This document shows, in pieces, positions 41,639 through 49,761 of a DNA stretch of 64,000 nt; position 1 is the stretch's first letter; every line of letters begins with the position of its first letter. Origin of the DNA: UMGS1590 sp963558655 (lineage in GTDB: Bacteria > Bacillota > Peptococcia > Peptococcales > Peptococcaceae); assembly GCA_963558655.1 (NCBI GenBank), contig CAUWHJ010000011.1, positions 28,352 through 92,351 on the forward strand, written 5' to 3'. The position numbers were made by a program, and so were the translations under genes. Under the pieces are notes generated by a model. That model did no database searches and had not been told where the DNA came from. It saw only the letters and a program-made list of their open reading frames with translations.

Positions 41639-42953
41639 TAATCGCCGCATTATTTATCGACTTGCGCAGGGCATTTTGCGTCGTGAATGGAAGCAAACGC
41701 TCATTCTTTTTCTTGCGATTGCACTGGCAGCATTTTTACTTTTTAGCGTGCTTACAATAGGGCTGTCGTATCTCGAATTGTCACGTTTGCAGGATACCCG
41801 TATGTATGGCGCTGAGCGTGATCTCATCATTGCTTCTGGTTTCGACGAAGAGCAGTATCAACAGCTGCTTGCTGATGAACGGATTGAAAGCGTTGGGCAA
41901 GAAGCGTATGCTGGTTTTATCCGAAGTACAGAGGCTGATGAAACCGTGAGTGTGGGGCTTATCTGGGACGATGAAACGTTATGGAACGTTCAGCGTGCAA
42001 ACGTTGTTACTGCTCAGGAGGGGCATTATCCTGAGGCATTTAATGAACTTATGGTTAGTCGAGAGGCGTTGGCGCAATGTGGTCTGCCTGATCTTGATGT
42101 CGGCGATCGTTTTACAGCAACGGTGGAGACAAACGCCGGTGTTTTAACGCAGGAATTTGTTATCAGTGGTATTTGGGAAGGGTATGGTGATACGTCACCA
42201 ATTTATGTTTCTCAGGATTTTTTCGAACGTTCGGGTTATAGCTTGGCGGAGAGTGGTATCCTTAACGTGAAACTGGCGCATGATTATGTGCTGCCAGGGA
42301 CGATCAATGATCTTGAAGCGGGGCTTAATCTTGATACACAGCAAGTTTTTCAATCGTCCAGTTACATTGAAAATTCTTGGAAGGTGCTGCTCGGTGTTAT
42401 TGGACTAGGACTGGTCATTATACTCAGCGCCTATCTGCTCATTTATAATATTCTCTATTTGTCTGCCACCAATAAAAGCCGTTACTATGGTTTACTGCAA
42501 ACCCTCGGCATGACGCCGCGCCAATTAGGGCAGCTCGTGCGTCGATAGATGGTTGGCATTGCAGGTATTGGCTTGGTTGTTGGTTTAATAATAGGTATTT
42601 TGACTACGTTGTTTTTTATGCCATGGCTGATGAATCGGTTAGGAATAACAGAAAATCTTATTGCTACGCATTTTCAGCCGATCGTGTTAGTGTTGACGAT
42701 TTTTGCGGTCGTCGTGGCTGTTTTGGCTGGTTTGCGGACGCCGCTGCGAATGGCCCAGCAAAATACACCATTGGAAGTGTTGAAAATGCGGCCAATGTCG
42801 ACCTATCGAGCGCATCTTGGGAAGGGCTGCCAACTACCATGGCGGTTGGCAATGGCAGAACTTGGACGTGATCGCAAGAAAACGCTCATTGTGTTGTTGT
42901 CGCTTGCGCTCAGTTTGTCGGTTTTCGTTTGTTTGACGACGATCGTTTCCACC
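41625..42953 (+). pseudogene. FtsX-like ABC permease, 5' part (interrupted)
   Basis: The frame starts at ATG 41625, inside the ATPase gene. It encodes an N-terminal span, an extracellular domain and the first FtsX core, ending LGQLVRR at an in-frame TAG (42546-42548). The same frame continues as MVGIAGIGLVVGL...KTLIVLLSLALSLSVFVCLTTIV until the mobile element begins near 42950. The TAG most simply derives from a Gln CAG codon. The rest of the gene lies at 55843-56994. Confidence 0.9.
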
Positions 42954-43013
42954 AGAGTAGGAAGCGTCGAACTATTCTTCTTTCGGAATGAGTTCGCACT
43001 TGTGTATAGATTT

Positions 43014-43040
43014 GGGAGCGCCAGGTAGAGGCGCTCCCAT
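43014..43040 (+). terminator. Hairpin at the left end of the element
   Basis: A perfect 9-bp stem GGGAGCGCC / GGCGCTCCC whose loop region contains the TAG that ends the left-junction reading frame. In the circular element it would follow the recombinase gene. Confidence 0.75.
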
Positions 43041-43088
43041 TTCGCATTGCAATCATATGACGCTGTATTTTGCGTTTTAAGACGTTTT

Positions 43089-43133
43089 AAGCCCGTTGGG
43101 GTACTCCTCCGTTACCCTGGCGGGCTTTTTTTG
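43089..43133 (+). terminator. Second terminator near the left end
   Basis: Stem AAGCCCG / CGGGCTT with inner GGGTA / TTACCC and a T run. Confidence 0.82.
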
Positions 43134-43281
43134 CACCTTAAACCGCCTTTGAGAGCGTCAAAGAAGCAAAAGTGGGATGCAGGTGCGCATCTCGCTCTCG
43201 CTCGATGCTGGGATTGGCCGCCCTGCGGGCGGCTGGTTCGGGTCTTGAGTCTGGGTACAGCAGGGGGCGGGTGCAGTTCTT

Positions 43282-43619
43282 GTTCCACTTTTTGAATTGA
43301 AAAGTGGAACGTAAAAATTCCCCAGTTTATCGGGGAGTAGAAGCATTGTTCCATTTGTTCCACTTTTATAGGACATAATATAGGGGATAAAAAAATTCCC
43401 CCTTCCCCTATGTACTTCTTTTTTATCTATATAAAGGGTTTCGGAAAAAAGTGGAACAAGTGGAACATTCCTCGGGGAGGCCGATGAATACGGGAAAGAC
43501 CCTGTTCCGTTTTTCAAATGAAAGTGGAACGGGTTTTTGCTGGGTTGCCCGAGGAGGCCGATAAACACGAGAAAAAGTATGTTCCACTTTTCAAACGCAA
43601 AAGTGGAACAAAGTGGAAC
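43282..43619. repeat. GTTCCAC iteron cluster, candidate replication origin
   Basis: The 7-mer GTTCCAC or its complement GTGGAAC occurs at 43282, 43304, 43357, 43451, 43460, 43524, 43581, 43603 and 43613, with variants at 43348 and 43504. Several are paired as palindromes with AT-rich centres. Two longer units (about 43474-43530 and 43551-43609) are imperfect direct repeats. An iteron array upstream of a primase/helicase gene is the usual layout of an autonomous origin. No convincing protein is encoded here. Confidence 0.75.
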
Positions 43620-43695
43620 AGACCTCTCCTGCTGTGTACGGCCCGTCTTCTGCTTCCGGCTTTCTGGCGGGCGCGCGGAAATTTTTTTCGGACGT

Positions 43696-43719
43696 TTTCC
43701 GCTCATATATGAGCGGAAA
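43696..43719. repeat. 24-bp perfect palindrome with GCGGAAA repeats
   Basis: TTTCCGCTCATATATGAGCGGAAA is fully self-complementary. Further GCGGAAA copies lie at about 43674 and 43734. It may bind the excisionase, the partition protein or a replication factor. Confidence 0.75.
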
Positions 43720-43754
43720 CAAGCCTCTGAACTGCGGAAACGTAATATCGGGTA

Positions 43755-43783
43755 TTGCGTTAATCGAGTTAACGCTGTATAAT
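43755..43783 (+). promoter_or_regulatory. Promoter of the HTH/primase operon leader
   Basis: TTGCGT (43755-43760), 17 bp, TATAAT (43778-43783) with an upstream TG (extended -10). Confidence 0.7.
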
Positions 43784-43904
43784 ACCAGTTGTATAGATAA
43801 ATGGCTCAGCACCCGTCCCGTCCTTGATGCGGGGTTGCTACCGGGAATAGGAGCCGAGCGCTCGGTCGAATAGGCCGTGCGTCACGGGCGAAATAACGAA
43901 TACG

Positions 43905-43980
43905 AAGCTCCCGTGGAAACCGAGATAGACAAGGCATGTTCTGCCTATGTCCTTCTTTGGTTTCCACGGGAGCTTTTTTG
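43905..43980 (+). terminator. Long-stem terminator/attenuator before the HTH gene
   Basis: A 17-bp perfect stem AAGCTCCCGTGGAAACC (43905-43921) / GGTTTCCACGGGAGCTT (43959-43975) with a nested hairpin in the loop and a T6 tail. It sits between the promoter at 43755 and the first gene, so it would attenuate or end a ~190-nt leader RNA. Confidence 0.8.
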
Positions 43981-44018
43981 TTTTCGCGAAACGGATTCTG
44001 AACATGGAGGTGGCTGAT

Positions 44019-44240
44019 ATGGCTAAAGAACAGAAGAAAGCGAAGGGGTCGAAACCCCGTTACATGACGACGTACGAAGCGGCGGAAGCGCTCGGCCTGA
44101 GCGCGGGGACGCTCCGCGTCTGGCGTTGTCAGGGCAAAGGCCCGAGTTACTACAAGGTCGGCAATGCGGTCCGTTACAAGGTGGATGACCTTGAGGCGTG
44201 GAAGAGCGCCAACGTGAGGCGCGTTGAGCTGATGAACTAA
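44019..44240 (+). CDS. Excisionase-like helix-turn-helix protein
   Basis: A 73-residue basic protein with a MerR/excisionase type HTH: MTTYEAAEALGLSAGTLRVWRCQG, then the wing YYKVGNAVRYKVDDLEAW. It probably binds element ends as the recombination directionality factor, or regulates replication genes. GGAGGTGGCTGAT precedes the chosen ATG. It is followed 17 bases later by the primase gene. Confidence 0.8.
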   Translation: MAKEQKKAKGSKPRYMTTYEAAEALGLSAGTLRVWRCQGKGPSYYKVGNAVRYKVDDLEAWKSANVRRVELMN

Positions 44241-44257
44241 GGGAAGGAGGTGCAACT

Positions 44258-46051
44258 ATGGGCAAAAAAGAAAACCGCCCCGATGCCTGCACAGCTTCCA
44301 GGACGGCTCCTTCTACCTGCGATTATGATAGCACGTTCGTTTCCGCAGGTCAAGATATGACCGAGAACGAGCTGATTAGAACGGTCACAGAGGAGTATCT
44401 GGCGGGCATCGACGTGGACATCCGCCCTGCTCCCGGGGATGTCGAAAGGGAGCTTCTGCAGGCGACGAACAACGCCATCGAGGCGTACAACCTGGGTCCC
44501 CGTGACCCGAACGTGCCGCCGGGCGGGAAGCTGAAGGACATGTATCCCGACCAGAAGAAGGGCGAGGCGCGCCTGCGCCTGCGCAAGCATCTGGACCCGT
44601 TCCAGATTGCGCTGGTCGTGCGCGAGCTGCATCACGCGGTGGGCATCCGTTTGGATGACTCGAACAGCGACGATAACTTCGACATCGGCGTGTACCAGTT
44701 CGATGGCGTCAACGAGGGCACCTACGATACGTCCCGTCTCGGCCTGGAGCGCCTTATCCGCAGCTACGATATGGCGATTTCCGCCCGCAACGTGGACGAG
44801 ACGGTCGCCGTCCTTCGCTCCATCTGCCCGGTGAGGCAGAAGACGGAGGATTCCGAGCTGGTCGCCGTGAACAACGGCGTGTACGACTACGGGAGCAAGT
44901 TCCTGATGGGATTCGACCCGGAGTTCGTGTTCACCGAGAAGAGCCACGTGGATTTCGTCGAGGGCGCGAAGAACCCCGTCATCCATAACGACGAGGACGG
45001 CACCGACTGGGACGTCGAGTCCTGGATGGAAGAGTTCTCCGACGACCCGGCCATGGTGAACCTGCTCTGGCAGGTGGTGGGCGCCACCCTCCGCCCGAAC
45101 GTGACGTGGAACAAGACCGCGTGGCTCTATTCCGACAGCGGCAACAACGGCAAGGGAACCCTGTGCACGCTGATGCGCAACCTGCTGGGCGACGGCGCAT
45201 GGGCGTCGCTCCCCCTGAAGGCGTTCTCGAACCCGTTCATGCTGGAGCCGCTTTCGCGGGTCTCCGCAATCATCACCGACGAGAACGACACGGGCACCTT
45301 CGTTGACGATGCCGCTGCGCTGAAGTCAATCATCACGCATGACCCGTTCCTGATGGACCGCAAGTTCAAGGACCCGCGCTCGGTGCTGTTCAACGGCTTC
45401 ATGGTCCAGTGCGTCAACGAGCTTCCGAAGCTCCGCGACAAGTCCGAGTCCCTGTACCGCCGCCTCCTGGTGATTCCGTTCGAGAAGCGCTTCGAGGGTC
45501 GCGAGCGCAAGTACATCAAGGACGACTACCTGAAGCGCAAGGACGTGCTGGAGTACGTGCTCTACAAGCTGCTGGCGACGACCGATTACTACGAGCTGGA
45601 CGTGCCCCAGACATGCATCGACATGCTGGAGGAGTTCAAGCTGGAGAACGACCCCGTTCGCCAGTTCGCCGAGGAGGTGTTCGCCGAAGCGACGTGGGAC
45701 CTGCTCCCGTACAAGTTCATGTACGACTGCTACCGCCATTGGTTTCAGCGCAACGTGCCTTCGGGGCGTCCTGTTGGAAGGAACGCGTTCCTCAAGTCGC
45801 TGAAGGGATTGGCGGCGGAGTGCGGGTGGCTGGCGCAGGACAAGGTGCGCTCCGATGGGCGCATGGATAGGCCCGAGCCGCTGATTCTCGAATACGACGT
45901 GCGCGAGTGGATGAACTCCGGCTACACGGGCAGCGACCCGGGACGCAAGTGCATGCCCGATTTGGCGGAAAGCTATCGCGGATTCGTGAGGGTTTCGACC
46001 GCCGGTTCGGATGATAGCAACGAAACAGATTCAGAGGATAAGGAGGAGTAA
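44258..46051 (+). CDS. Phage/plasmid-type primase-helicase (D5/SF3)
   Basis: A 597-residue replication protein. The SF3/D5 helicase core begins near residue 285 with a Walker A NNGKGT (YSDSGNNGKGTLCTLM), then acidic Walker B AIITDEND and sensor VQCVNELPKL, RRLLVIPFEKRF. The C terminus has a winged-helix-like region (FAEEVFAEATWDLLPYKFMYDCYRHW). The N-terminal part is unassigned and may supply priming. GGAAGGAGGTGC lies before the ATG. With the upstream iterons it should replicate the circular form. Confidence 0.87.
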   Translation: MGKKENRPDACTASRTAPSTCDYDSTFVSAGQDMTENELIRTVTEEYLAGIDVDIRPAPGDVERELLQATNNAIEAYNLGPRDPNVPPGGKLKDMYPDQKKGEARLRLRKHLDPFQIALVVRELHHAVGIRLDDSNSDDNFDIGVYQFDGVNEGTYDTSRLGLERLIRSYDMAISARNVDETVAVLRSICPVRQKTEDSELVAVNNGVYDYGSKFLMGFDPEFVFTEKSHVDFVEGAKNPVIHNDEDGTDWDVESWMEEFSDDPAMVNLLWQVVGATLRPNVTWNKTAWLYSDSGNNGKGTLCTLMRNLLGDGAWASLPLKAFSNPFMLEPLSRVSAIITDENDTGTFVDDAAALKSIITHDPFLMDRKFKDPRSVLFNGFMVQCVNELPKLRDKSESLYRRLLVIPFEKRFEGRERKYIKDDYLKRKDVLEYVLYKLLATTDYYELDVPQTCIDMLEEFKLENDPVRQFAEEVFAEATWDLLPYKFMYDCYRHWFQRNVPSGRPVGRNAFLKSLKGLAAECGWLAQDKVRSDGRMDRPEPLILEYDVREWMNSGYTGSDPGRKCMPDLAESYRGFVRVSTAGSDDSNETDSEDKEE

Positions 46052-46055
46052 GAAA

Positions 46056-46799
46056 ATGAGTGATTTGGTGGTAGCAACTTGGAATTGGGACGCGTTCATG
46101 AGGGGCTTCATGGCCTCCGGTGGGAGCGTTCTCATCGTGGTGATTGCGTTCGGCCTTGTCGGCGCGATTGCTTCAGTCGTCGGTCTTGTCCGTGGCGTTT
46201 CAAATCGACAGACGACGGCTATTGCGCTTGGCGGGGTCGGCATCGGTTGCGCGATTATCGGTCTGCTTTTCTTCCCACTCGGGCTTTGGACCGTGAGCGC
46301 GGTTTGCGGCCTGATGGCCTGCAAGCGGTCGAAGCAGCCTCGCACGCTGACGTACGAGGAGTTCAAGCAGCGCAAGGCGATGATACAGGACCCGGAGTAC
46401 GCCGAGTACATGCGCATGGTGCATGGCGTCGAGGATACGAGCGGGATGACCGCCGAGCAGAAGTTCGACCGCAGCGTCGCGGCGAACCCTCTTATTGGCC
46501 TCTCTGAGGCTGAGTTTGCGAGGCTCAATCTGAAGGCGAAGCACGGCACCATGTCTCCTGCGGAACAGCAGATGTACAACGATTACATCCAGGTGAGCAT
46601 GAGGAAGAACGGCGGCGAGGTTAAGCCGCCTATGTCGGATGGCAAACTGGGGGCAATCGTTCTTGGGGTGATTGTCGTTGCCGTTTTGCTCTGGGCGGCG
46701 TTCGGGTCCATGGGACCGTCGACGGGCGGCAAGACGACCATTGAGAACTTGGGCAACGGAGCGATTTTGATGTACGGCAGCATGCCGATTTTCAAGTGA
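46056..46799 (+). CDS. Element-encoded membrane protein of unknown function
   Basis: A 247-residue protein with two N-terminal membrane spans (about residues 18-45 and 58-88), a soluble middle part (KRSKQPRTLTYEEFKQRKAM...) and a third span near residues 205-225 followed by a short tail. AAGGAGGAG lies 7 bases before the ATG. No family is recognised. It lies between the replication and mobilization genes. A role in mating-pair contact, exclusion or anchoring is possible but not shown. Confidence 0.7.
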   Translation: MSDLVVATWNWDAFMRGFMASGGSVLIVVIAFGLVGAIASVVGLVRGVSNRQTTAIALGGVGIGCAIIGLLFFPLGLWTVSAVCGLMACKRSKQPRTLTYEEFKQRKAMIQDPEYAEYMRMVHGVEDTSGMTAEQKFDRSVAANPLIGLSEAEFARLNLKAKHGTMSPAEQQMYNDYIQVSMRKNGGEVKPPMSDGKLGAIVLGVIVVAVLLWAAFGSMGPSTGGKTTIENLGNGAILMYGSMPIFK

Positions 46800-46816
46800 T
46801 AAAGGAGGTATTCGAT

Positions 46817-47137
46817 ATGGCAACGAAGAGGTTTGATGATGCGACCGAGAAGGCACGTGCGCTGGAGGCGCAGGCGAAGAAGCTGCGCCGTGAAGCGCAG
46901 GCCGCGAGGACGAAGGCATACGCCGACGCGCTCGTGACGGTTTTCCCGGAAGTGAAGGACATGGGTTCGGCGGAAGAGGTCCTTGATTTCGTCAAGGGAC
47001 TGAAGCCGAGCACCGGACACGGAACGCAGGATGCGCGCGCCGCTGGCGCTGCGGATTCCGCGTATGCCCAGACCGCAGAAGCTGGAGAGTCGTCGGAAGC
47101 GCACGGCGGCTTTTCCGGCTCGGGCTACCAGGGGTAG
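46817..47137 (+). CDS. Small coiled-coil protein
   Basis: A 106-residue protein. Residues 1-40 are an Ala/Arg/Lys-rich helix (FDDATEKARALEAQAKKLRREAQAARTKAYADAL) likely to form a coiled coil. A short conserved-looking middle (VFPEVKDMGSAEEVLDFVKGL) precedes a Gly/Ala-rich tail. AAAGGAGGTATTCGAT precedes the start. It lies just before the candidate oriT and mobC, so a relaxosome accessory role is conceivable. Confidence 0.65.
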   Translation: MATKRFDDATEKARALEAQAKKLRREAQAARTKAYADALVTVFPEVKDMGSAEEVLDFVKGLKPSTGHGTQDARAAGAADSAYAQTAEAGESSEAHGGFSGSGYQG

Positions 47138-47149
47138 CCGCGCCGGGTT

Positions 47150-47226
47150 CCACCGAGGGATTCGGGTGCCATGTCGGACGGGGGAAGTCGTTCCCGTGTC
47201 CGACATGGACAAGCCCATCTCGGTGG
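47150..47226. repeat. Nested inverted repeats upstream of mobC
   Basis: Outer arms CCACCGAG (47150-47157) / CTCGGTGG (47219-47226), middle arms CCATGTCGGAC (47169-47179) / GTCCGACATGG (47198-47208) and an inner GGGAA / TTCCC. TGGACAA is repeated at the right side. It may be a strong terminator or part of the transfer origin. Confidence 0.75.
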
Positions 47227-47287
47227 ACAAAAGGCGGGGGTTCGAAGGGGACGGCGCAGCCGCCCCCTCGCAAGCTGACGAAGTAGG

Positions 47288-47312
47288 ACAAATTGCGAAT
47301 TTCGCAATTTGT
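47288..47312. other. Candidate oriT palindrome
   Basis: ACAAATTGCGAA and its complement TTCGCAATTTGT around a single T, followed by TGTACGTACGAAG. An AT-rich palindrome next to a short conserved-looking stretch, 127 bases upstream of mobC and the relaxase gene, is the usual form of a nicking region. The nick site itself cannot be fixed from sequence. Confidence 0.55.
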
Positions 47313-47438
47313 ACGTACGAAGTCAATGCTTGCTCTTTCCCCCTTTGCGCTCGGGCGTTGCGAAATTAGCCGAAAACGGCATTTTGGATTGTCCGCCGCA
47401 GGCGGGCGTTTTGGATAGCAGCAAAGGAGGTGTTCCGC

Positions 47439-47897
47439 ATGGCGGATATGTATGAGAAAAGAAGCGGGAAGGCGACGCGCCAGAAGCATGAAAAAGACCG
47501 CCGCGACAAGGTGGTCCAGGTGCGCATGAGCGACGCGGAGCTTTCCCTGCTGGATGAGAGGCGCGGGACGCGCTCCCGCTCCAATTTTCTGCGCGGTGCG
47601 CTGTACGGAAATCGTCACGCGTCGCAGAGTCGCGGGGTGGTTCTGGACGTCCCGGCGCTGGACCGTGTCCGAATTGAGCTGAACCGCATCGGCGTCAACG
47701 TGAACCAGATTGCACGCGCGCGCAACCAGCGCCTGAGCGGTATGGCGATGCTCGACGCGGTGCGTGAGGAGATGAGGACGAAGGATGAGGCGGAAGCGTT
47801 CCGCGAGTTCCGCGATTCAGTGGACAAGCTCCGGGCGGAAGTCGAGGGACTGCGTTTGGATTTGCAGGCGTACGCGGAGACGGGAGGTGATGTCTGA
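47439..47897 (+). CDS. mobC: MobC-like mobilization accessory protein
   Basis: A 152-residue basic protein. The N-terminal part (KVVQVRMSDAELSLLDERRGTRSRSNFLRGAL) looks like a ribbon-helix-helix domain. The C-terminal part carries the MobC hallmark ELNRIGVNVNQIARARN. MobC proteins help open oriT for the relaxase. AAAGGAGGTGTTCCGC precedes the ATG. It overlaps the relaxase start (TGATG), so both are coupled. Confidence 0.88.
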   Translation: MADMYEKRSGKATRQKHEKDRRDKVVQVRMSDAELSLLDERRGTRSRSNFLRGALYGNRHASQSRGVVLDVPALDRVRIELNRIGVNVNQIARARNQRLSGMAMLDAVREEMRTKDEAEAFREFRDSVDKLRAEVEGLRLDLQAYAETGGDV

Positions 47898-49435
47898 TGT
47901 CAACGACGCATGTGCAGTCGCTTCCGAACGTGCGCGGGCGCATGTCGTACACCGAGTTCGGCGAGGGAAAGCGCAGACGCGCTCATCTGGAAAACGGCAC
48001 GGACCGCATCGCCGCGCAGATGGGTGACGCCGCCTCAAGGGAGGACTTCATTGTCTACTGCGAGGGGCAGAAGCACCGCCACCCGAACGCGGTCAACGAG
48101 GGCTACGAGGTGCGCATCTCGTGGGCGACCGACGAGCTGGACCCGAACAGGCAGGACGACATCCAGCTGGGTATGGAATATGCGTACACGCTGTGCCACG
48201 AGCTGGCACCGGATTCCATGTGCTGGGTCACCATGCACGTGGACGGCGAGGGCGGATGCGTGCATGCCCACGCGACCATCGCGAACCACGATGCCCGTTC
48301 GGGCCAGGTCATCAACAAGGAGGACACCAGTCTGTACGCCCCGCGCGTACAGGCGGTGAACGATAGGCTGAGCCGCGAGAACGGCTTCCAGGTGCTTGGG
48401 GCGGACAAGGAGATGTCCGCATGGGCGCAGCGCCGCGACGCATTCGGCTATGACTCTTTCGACCGCCGTCTCGGGGATAAAGTGGCGTACGCCCGCGACC
48501 GTTCCGACACGGTGGACGAGTTCAAGCGCAATCTTGAACTTGAGGGCGTCACGCTGAAGGAGACAGTCAAGACCGACAAGAAGACCGGGGAGGTCACCGC
48601 CGGATGGTCGTACAAGGCGGTCGATGAGTGGGGACCCAAGCGCCGCTCCCGCAAGCGCCGCGCCTCCAACCTCGCCGACGACCTGACCAAGGAAGGCGTC
48701 GAGGCGTACTTCGAGGAGAAGCAGAGGCAGGCGCAGGTGCAGGCTGCCGTACAGACCGAGCCGGCAACCGTGCAGGAGCCTGCGGCCAAACAAGCTGTCA
48801 CGGCGGAACCGCAGCCGGATTCCCCGGCAGAGACTTCATTCGACGTGTACGCCGTGGAGGAGTCCGACGTGGCGCAGATGACGGGCGACCTCCAGAGGGC
48901 GCACATCGACCGCAGCCGCGAGAACGGCGAGCCGTTCATGGGCGAGCGCTACGGGCAGCTCATGGAGGCGGAGCGCCACCCAGAGGAACAGCTGGCGAAG
49001 CTGCAAGCCGAGGTGGACGCTGCGAGGCGCGAGTTCCATGCCTCCAAGGAGGCGCGCGACGCGCTCAACCACCCGTGCCCGAACCTGCTGGCCGGGGCGT
49101 GGGTGTTCGCCAAGGCCGGGCGCGACGCCAAGGACCCCGTGTCCCGCATGATGGCGGACATGACGGCCATGATGCTGCGCATGCTGATTCAGCAGGCCAT
49201 GGAGGAGCAGCGCCGCCGGGAGCGCGAAGCTGCGGAGAGGCGCGTCTACGAGTCCCGCAAGAACATGTGGGACGCCGAGAACCGCCTCAAGGCGGCGGAG
49301 AAGGCGCTGTCCAACGAGGACGAGCGCGAGACCAAGGCACATGCCAAGACCATGCAGGCGCGCTATGCCAGGGCGCGAAGTGTCAGCCCAAGCACGCCGA
49401 GGTCGGCGGACAAGGACACGCAGTTCGGCGAGTAG
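47897..49435 (+). CDS. Relaxase/mobilization nuclease
   Basis: A 512-residue protein. The N-terminal relaxase domain has the metal-binding histidines of motif 3 (His123 and His125 in GCVHAHATIANHD), preceded by SMCWVTMHVDG. A candidate nucleophile tyrosine lies near the N terminus (MSYTEFGEG). The C-terminal half is charged and helical (about residues 255-500), likely coiled coil. It nicks oriT and pilots the strand. The VirD2/MobA-like call rests on motif 3 and the mobC neighbour. Confidence 0.85.
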   Translation: MSTTHVQSLPNVRGRMSYTEFGEGKRRRAHLENGTDRIAAQMGDAASREDFIVYCEGQKHRHPNAVNEGYEVRISWATDELDPNRQDDIQLGMEYAYTLCHELAPDSMCWVTMHVDGEGGCVHAHATIANHDARSGQVINKEDTSLYAPRVQAVNDRLSRENGFQVLGADKEMSAWAQRRDAFGYDSFDRRLGDKVAYARDRSDTVDEFKRNLELEGVTLKETVKTDKKTGEVTAGWSYKAVDEWGPKRRSRKRRASNLADDLTKEGVEAYFEEKQRQAQVQAAVQTEPATVQEPAAKQAVTAEPQPDSPAETSFDVYAVEESDVAQMTGDLQRAHIDRSRENGEPFMGERYGQLMEAERHPEEQLAKLQAEVDAARREFHASKEARDALNHPCPNLLAGAWVFAKAGRDAKDPVSRMMADMTAMMLRMLIQQAMEEQRRREREAAERRVYESRKNMWDAENRLKAAEKALSNEDERETKAHAKTMQARYARARSVSPSTPRSADKDTQFGE

Positions 49436-49446
49436 CCGAAAAAGAT

Positions 49447-49477
49447 AAGGGAGCAGCACGATGCTGCTCCCTTTCCT
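49447..49477. terminator. Bidirectional terminator after the relaxase gene
   Basis: A perfect 12-bp stem AAGGGAGCAGCA (49447-49458) / TGCTGCTCCCTT (49462-49473) between convergent genes. Confidence 0.88.
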
Positions 49478-49482
49478 GTGGG

Positions 49483-49761
49483 TCAGTGGATTTCCGGCGC
49501 GGGCACGTAGTCCCAGCTGGTTCCGAAGTGGGTTATCCCCCAGACGTACAGCCCCAGCTCCGCGTCGTAGAACACCGGCTCGTCGGTGTGCTCCATGAGG
49601 AAGCTCGGGTCCTGGACGATGTACCACTGGAATATCTCGTCCCAGGGTGCCCAATCCCCGCTCACCGGCTCCAGCGGGCGGCTGGCTATCTCGTTGGCGA
49701 GCACCATGCCGCGGCAGGTCTCGGCCAGGTCGGCGTAGGTCCTGATGCCGTAGTCACTCAT
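49483..49761 (-). CDS. Mobile-element hypothetical protein (GTSWDYV type)
   Basis: A 92-residue acidic protein ending LYVWGITHFGTSWDYVPAPEIH. From memory, similar small proteins with a YQWYI...YVWGxTHxGTSWDYV pattern are frequent on elements of Gram-positive gut bacteria; none has a known function to my knowledge. Its start overlaps the stop of the upstream minus-strand gene (ATGAGTGA), so the two are one operon running against the main element direction. Confidence 0.65.
   Translation of the reverse strand: MSDYGIRTYADLAETCRGMVLANEIASRPLEPVSGDWAPWDEIFQWYIVQDPSFLMEHTDEPVFYDAELGLYVWGITHFGTSWDYVPAPEIH

Noticed and set aside
42549..43028. The frame from 42549 to 43028 as an independent 159-residue gene.
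   Set aside because: It has no ribosome binding site, continues the permease frame across a TAG, and its last ~26 codons belong to the mobile element.
43282..43619. The repeated heptamers considered as a CRISPR array.
   Set aside because: Repeats are too short, irregularly spaced and in both orientations; no cas genes are present.
43158..43706. A 182-codon minus-strand open frame across the iteron region.
   Set aside because: Its sequence merely translates the GTTCCAC repeats and poly-A/T tracts, lacks a ribosome binding site and matches no family; the region is better explained as an origin.
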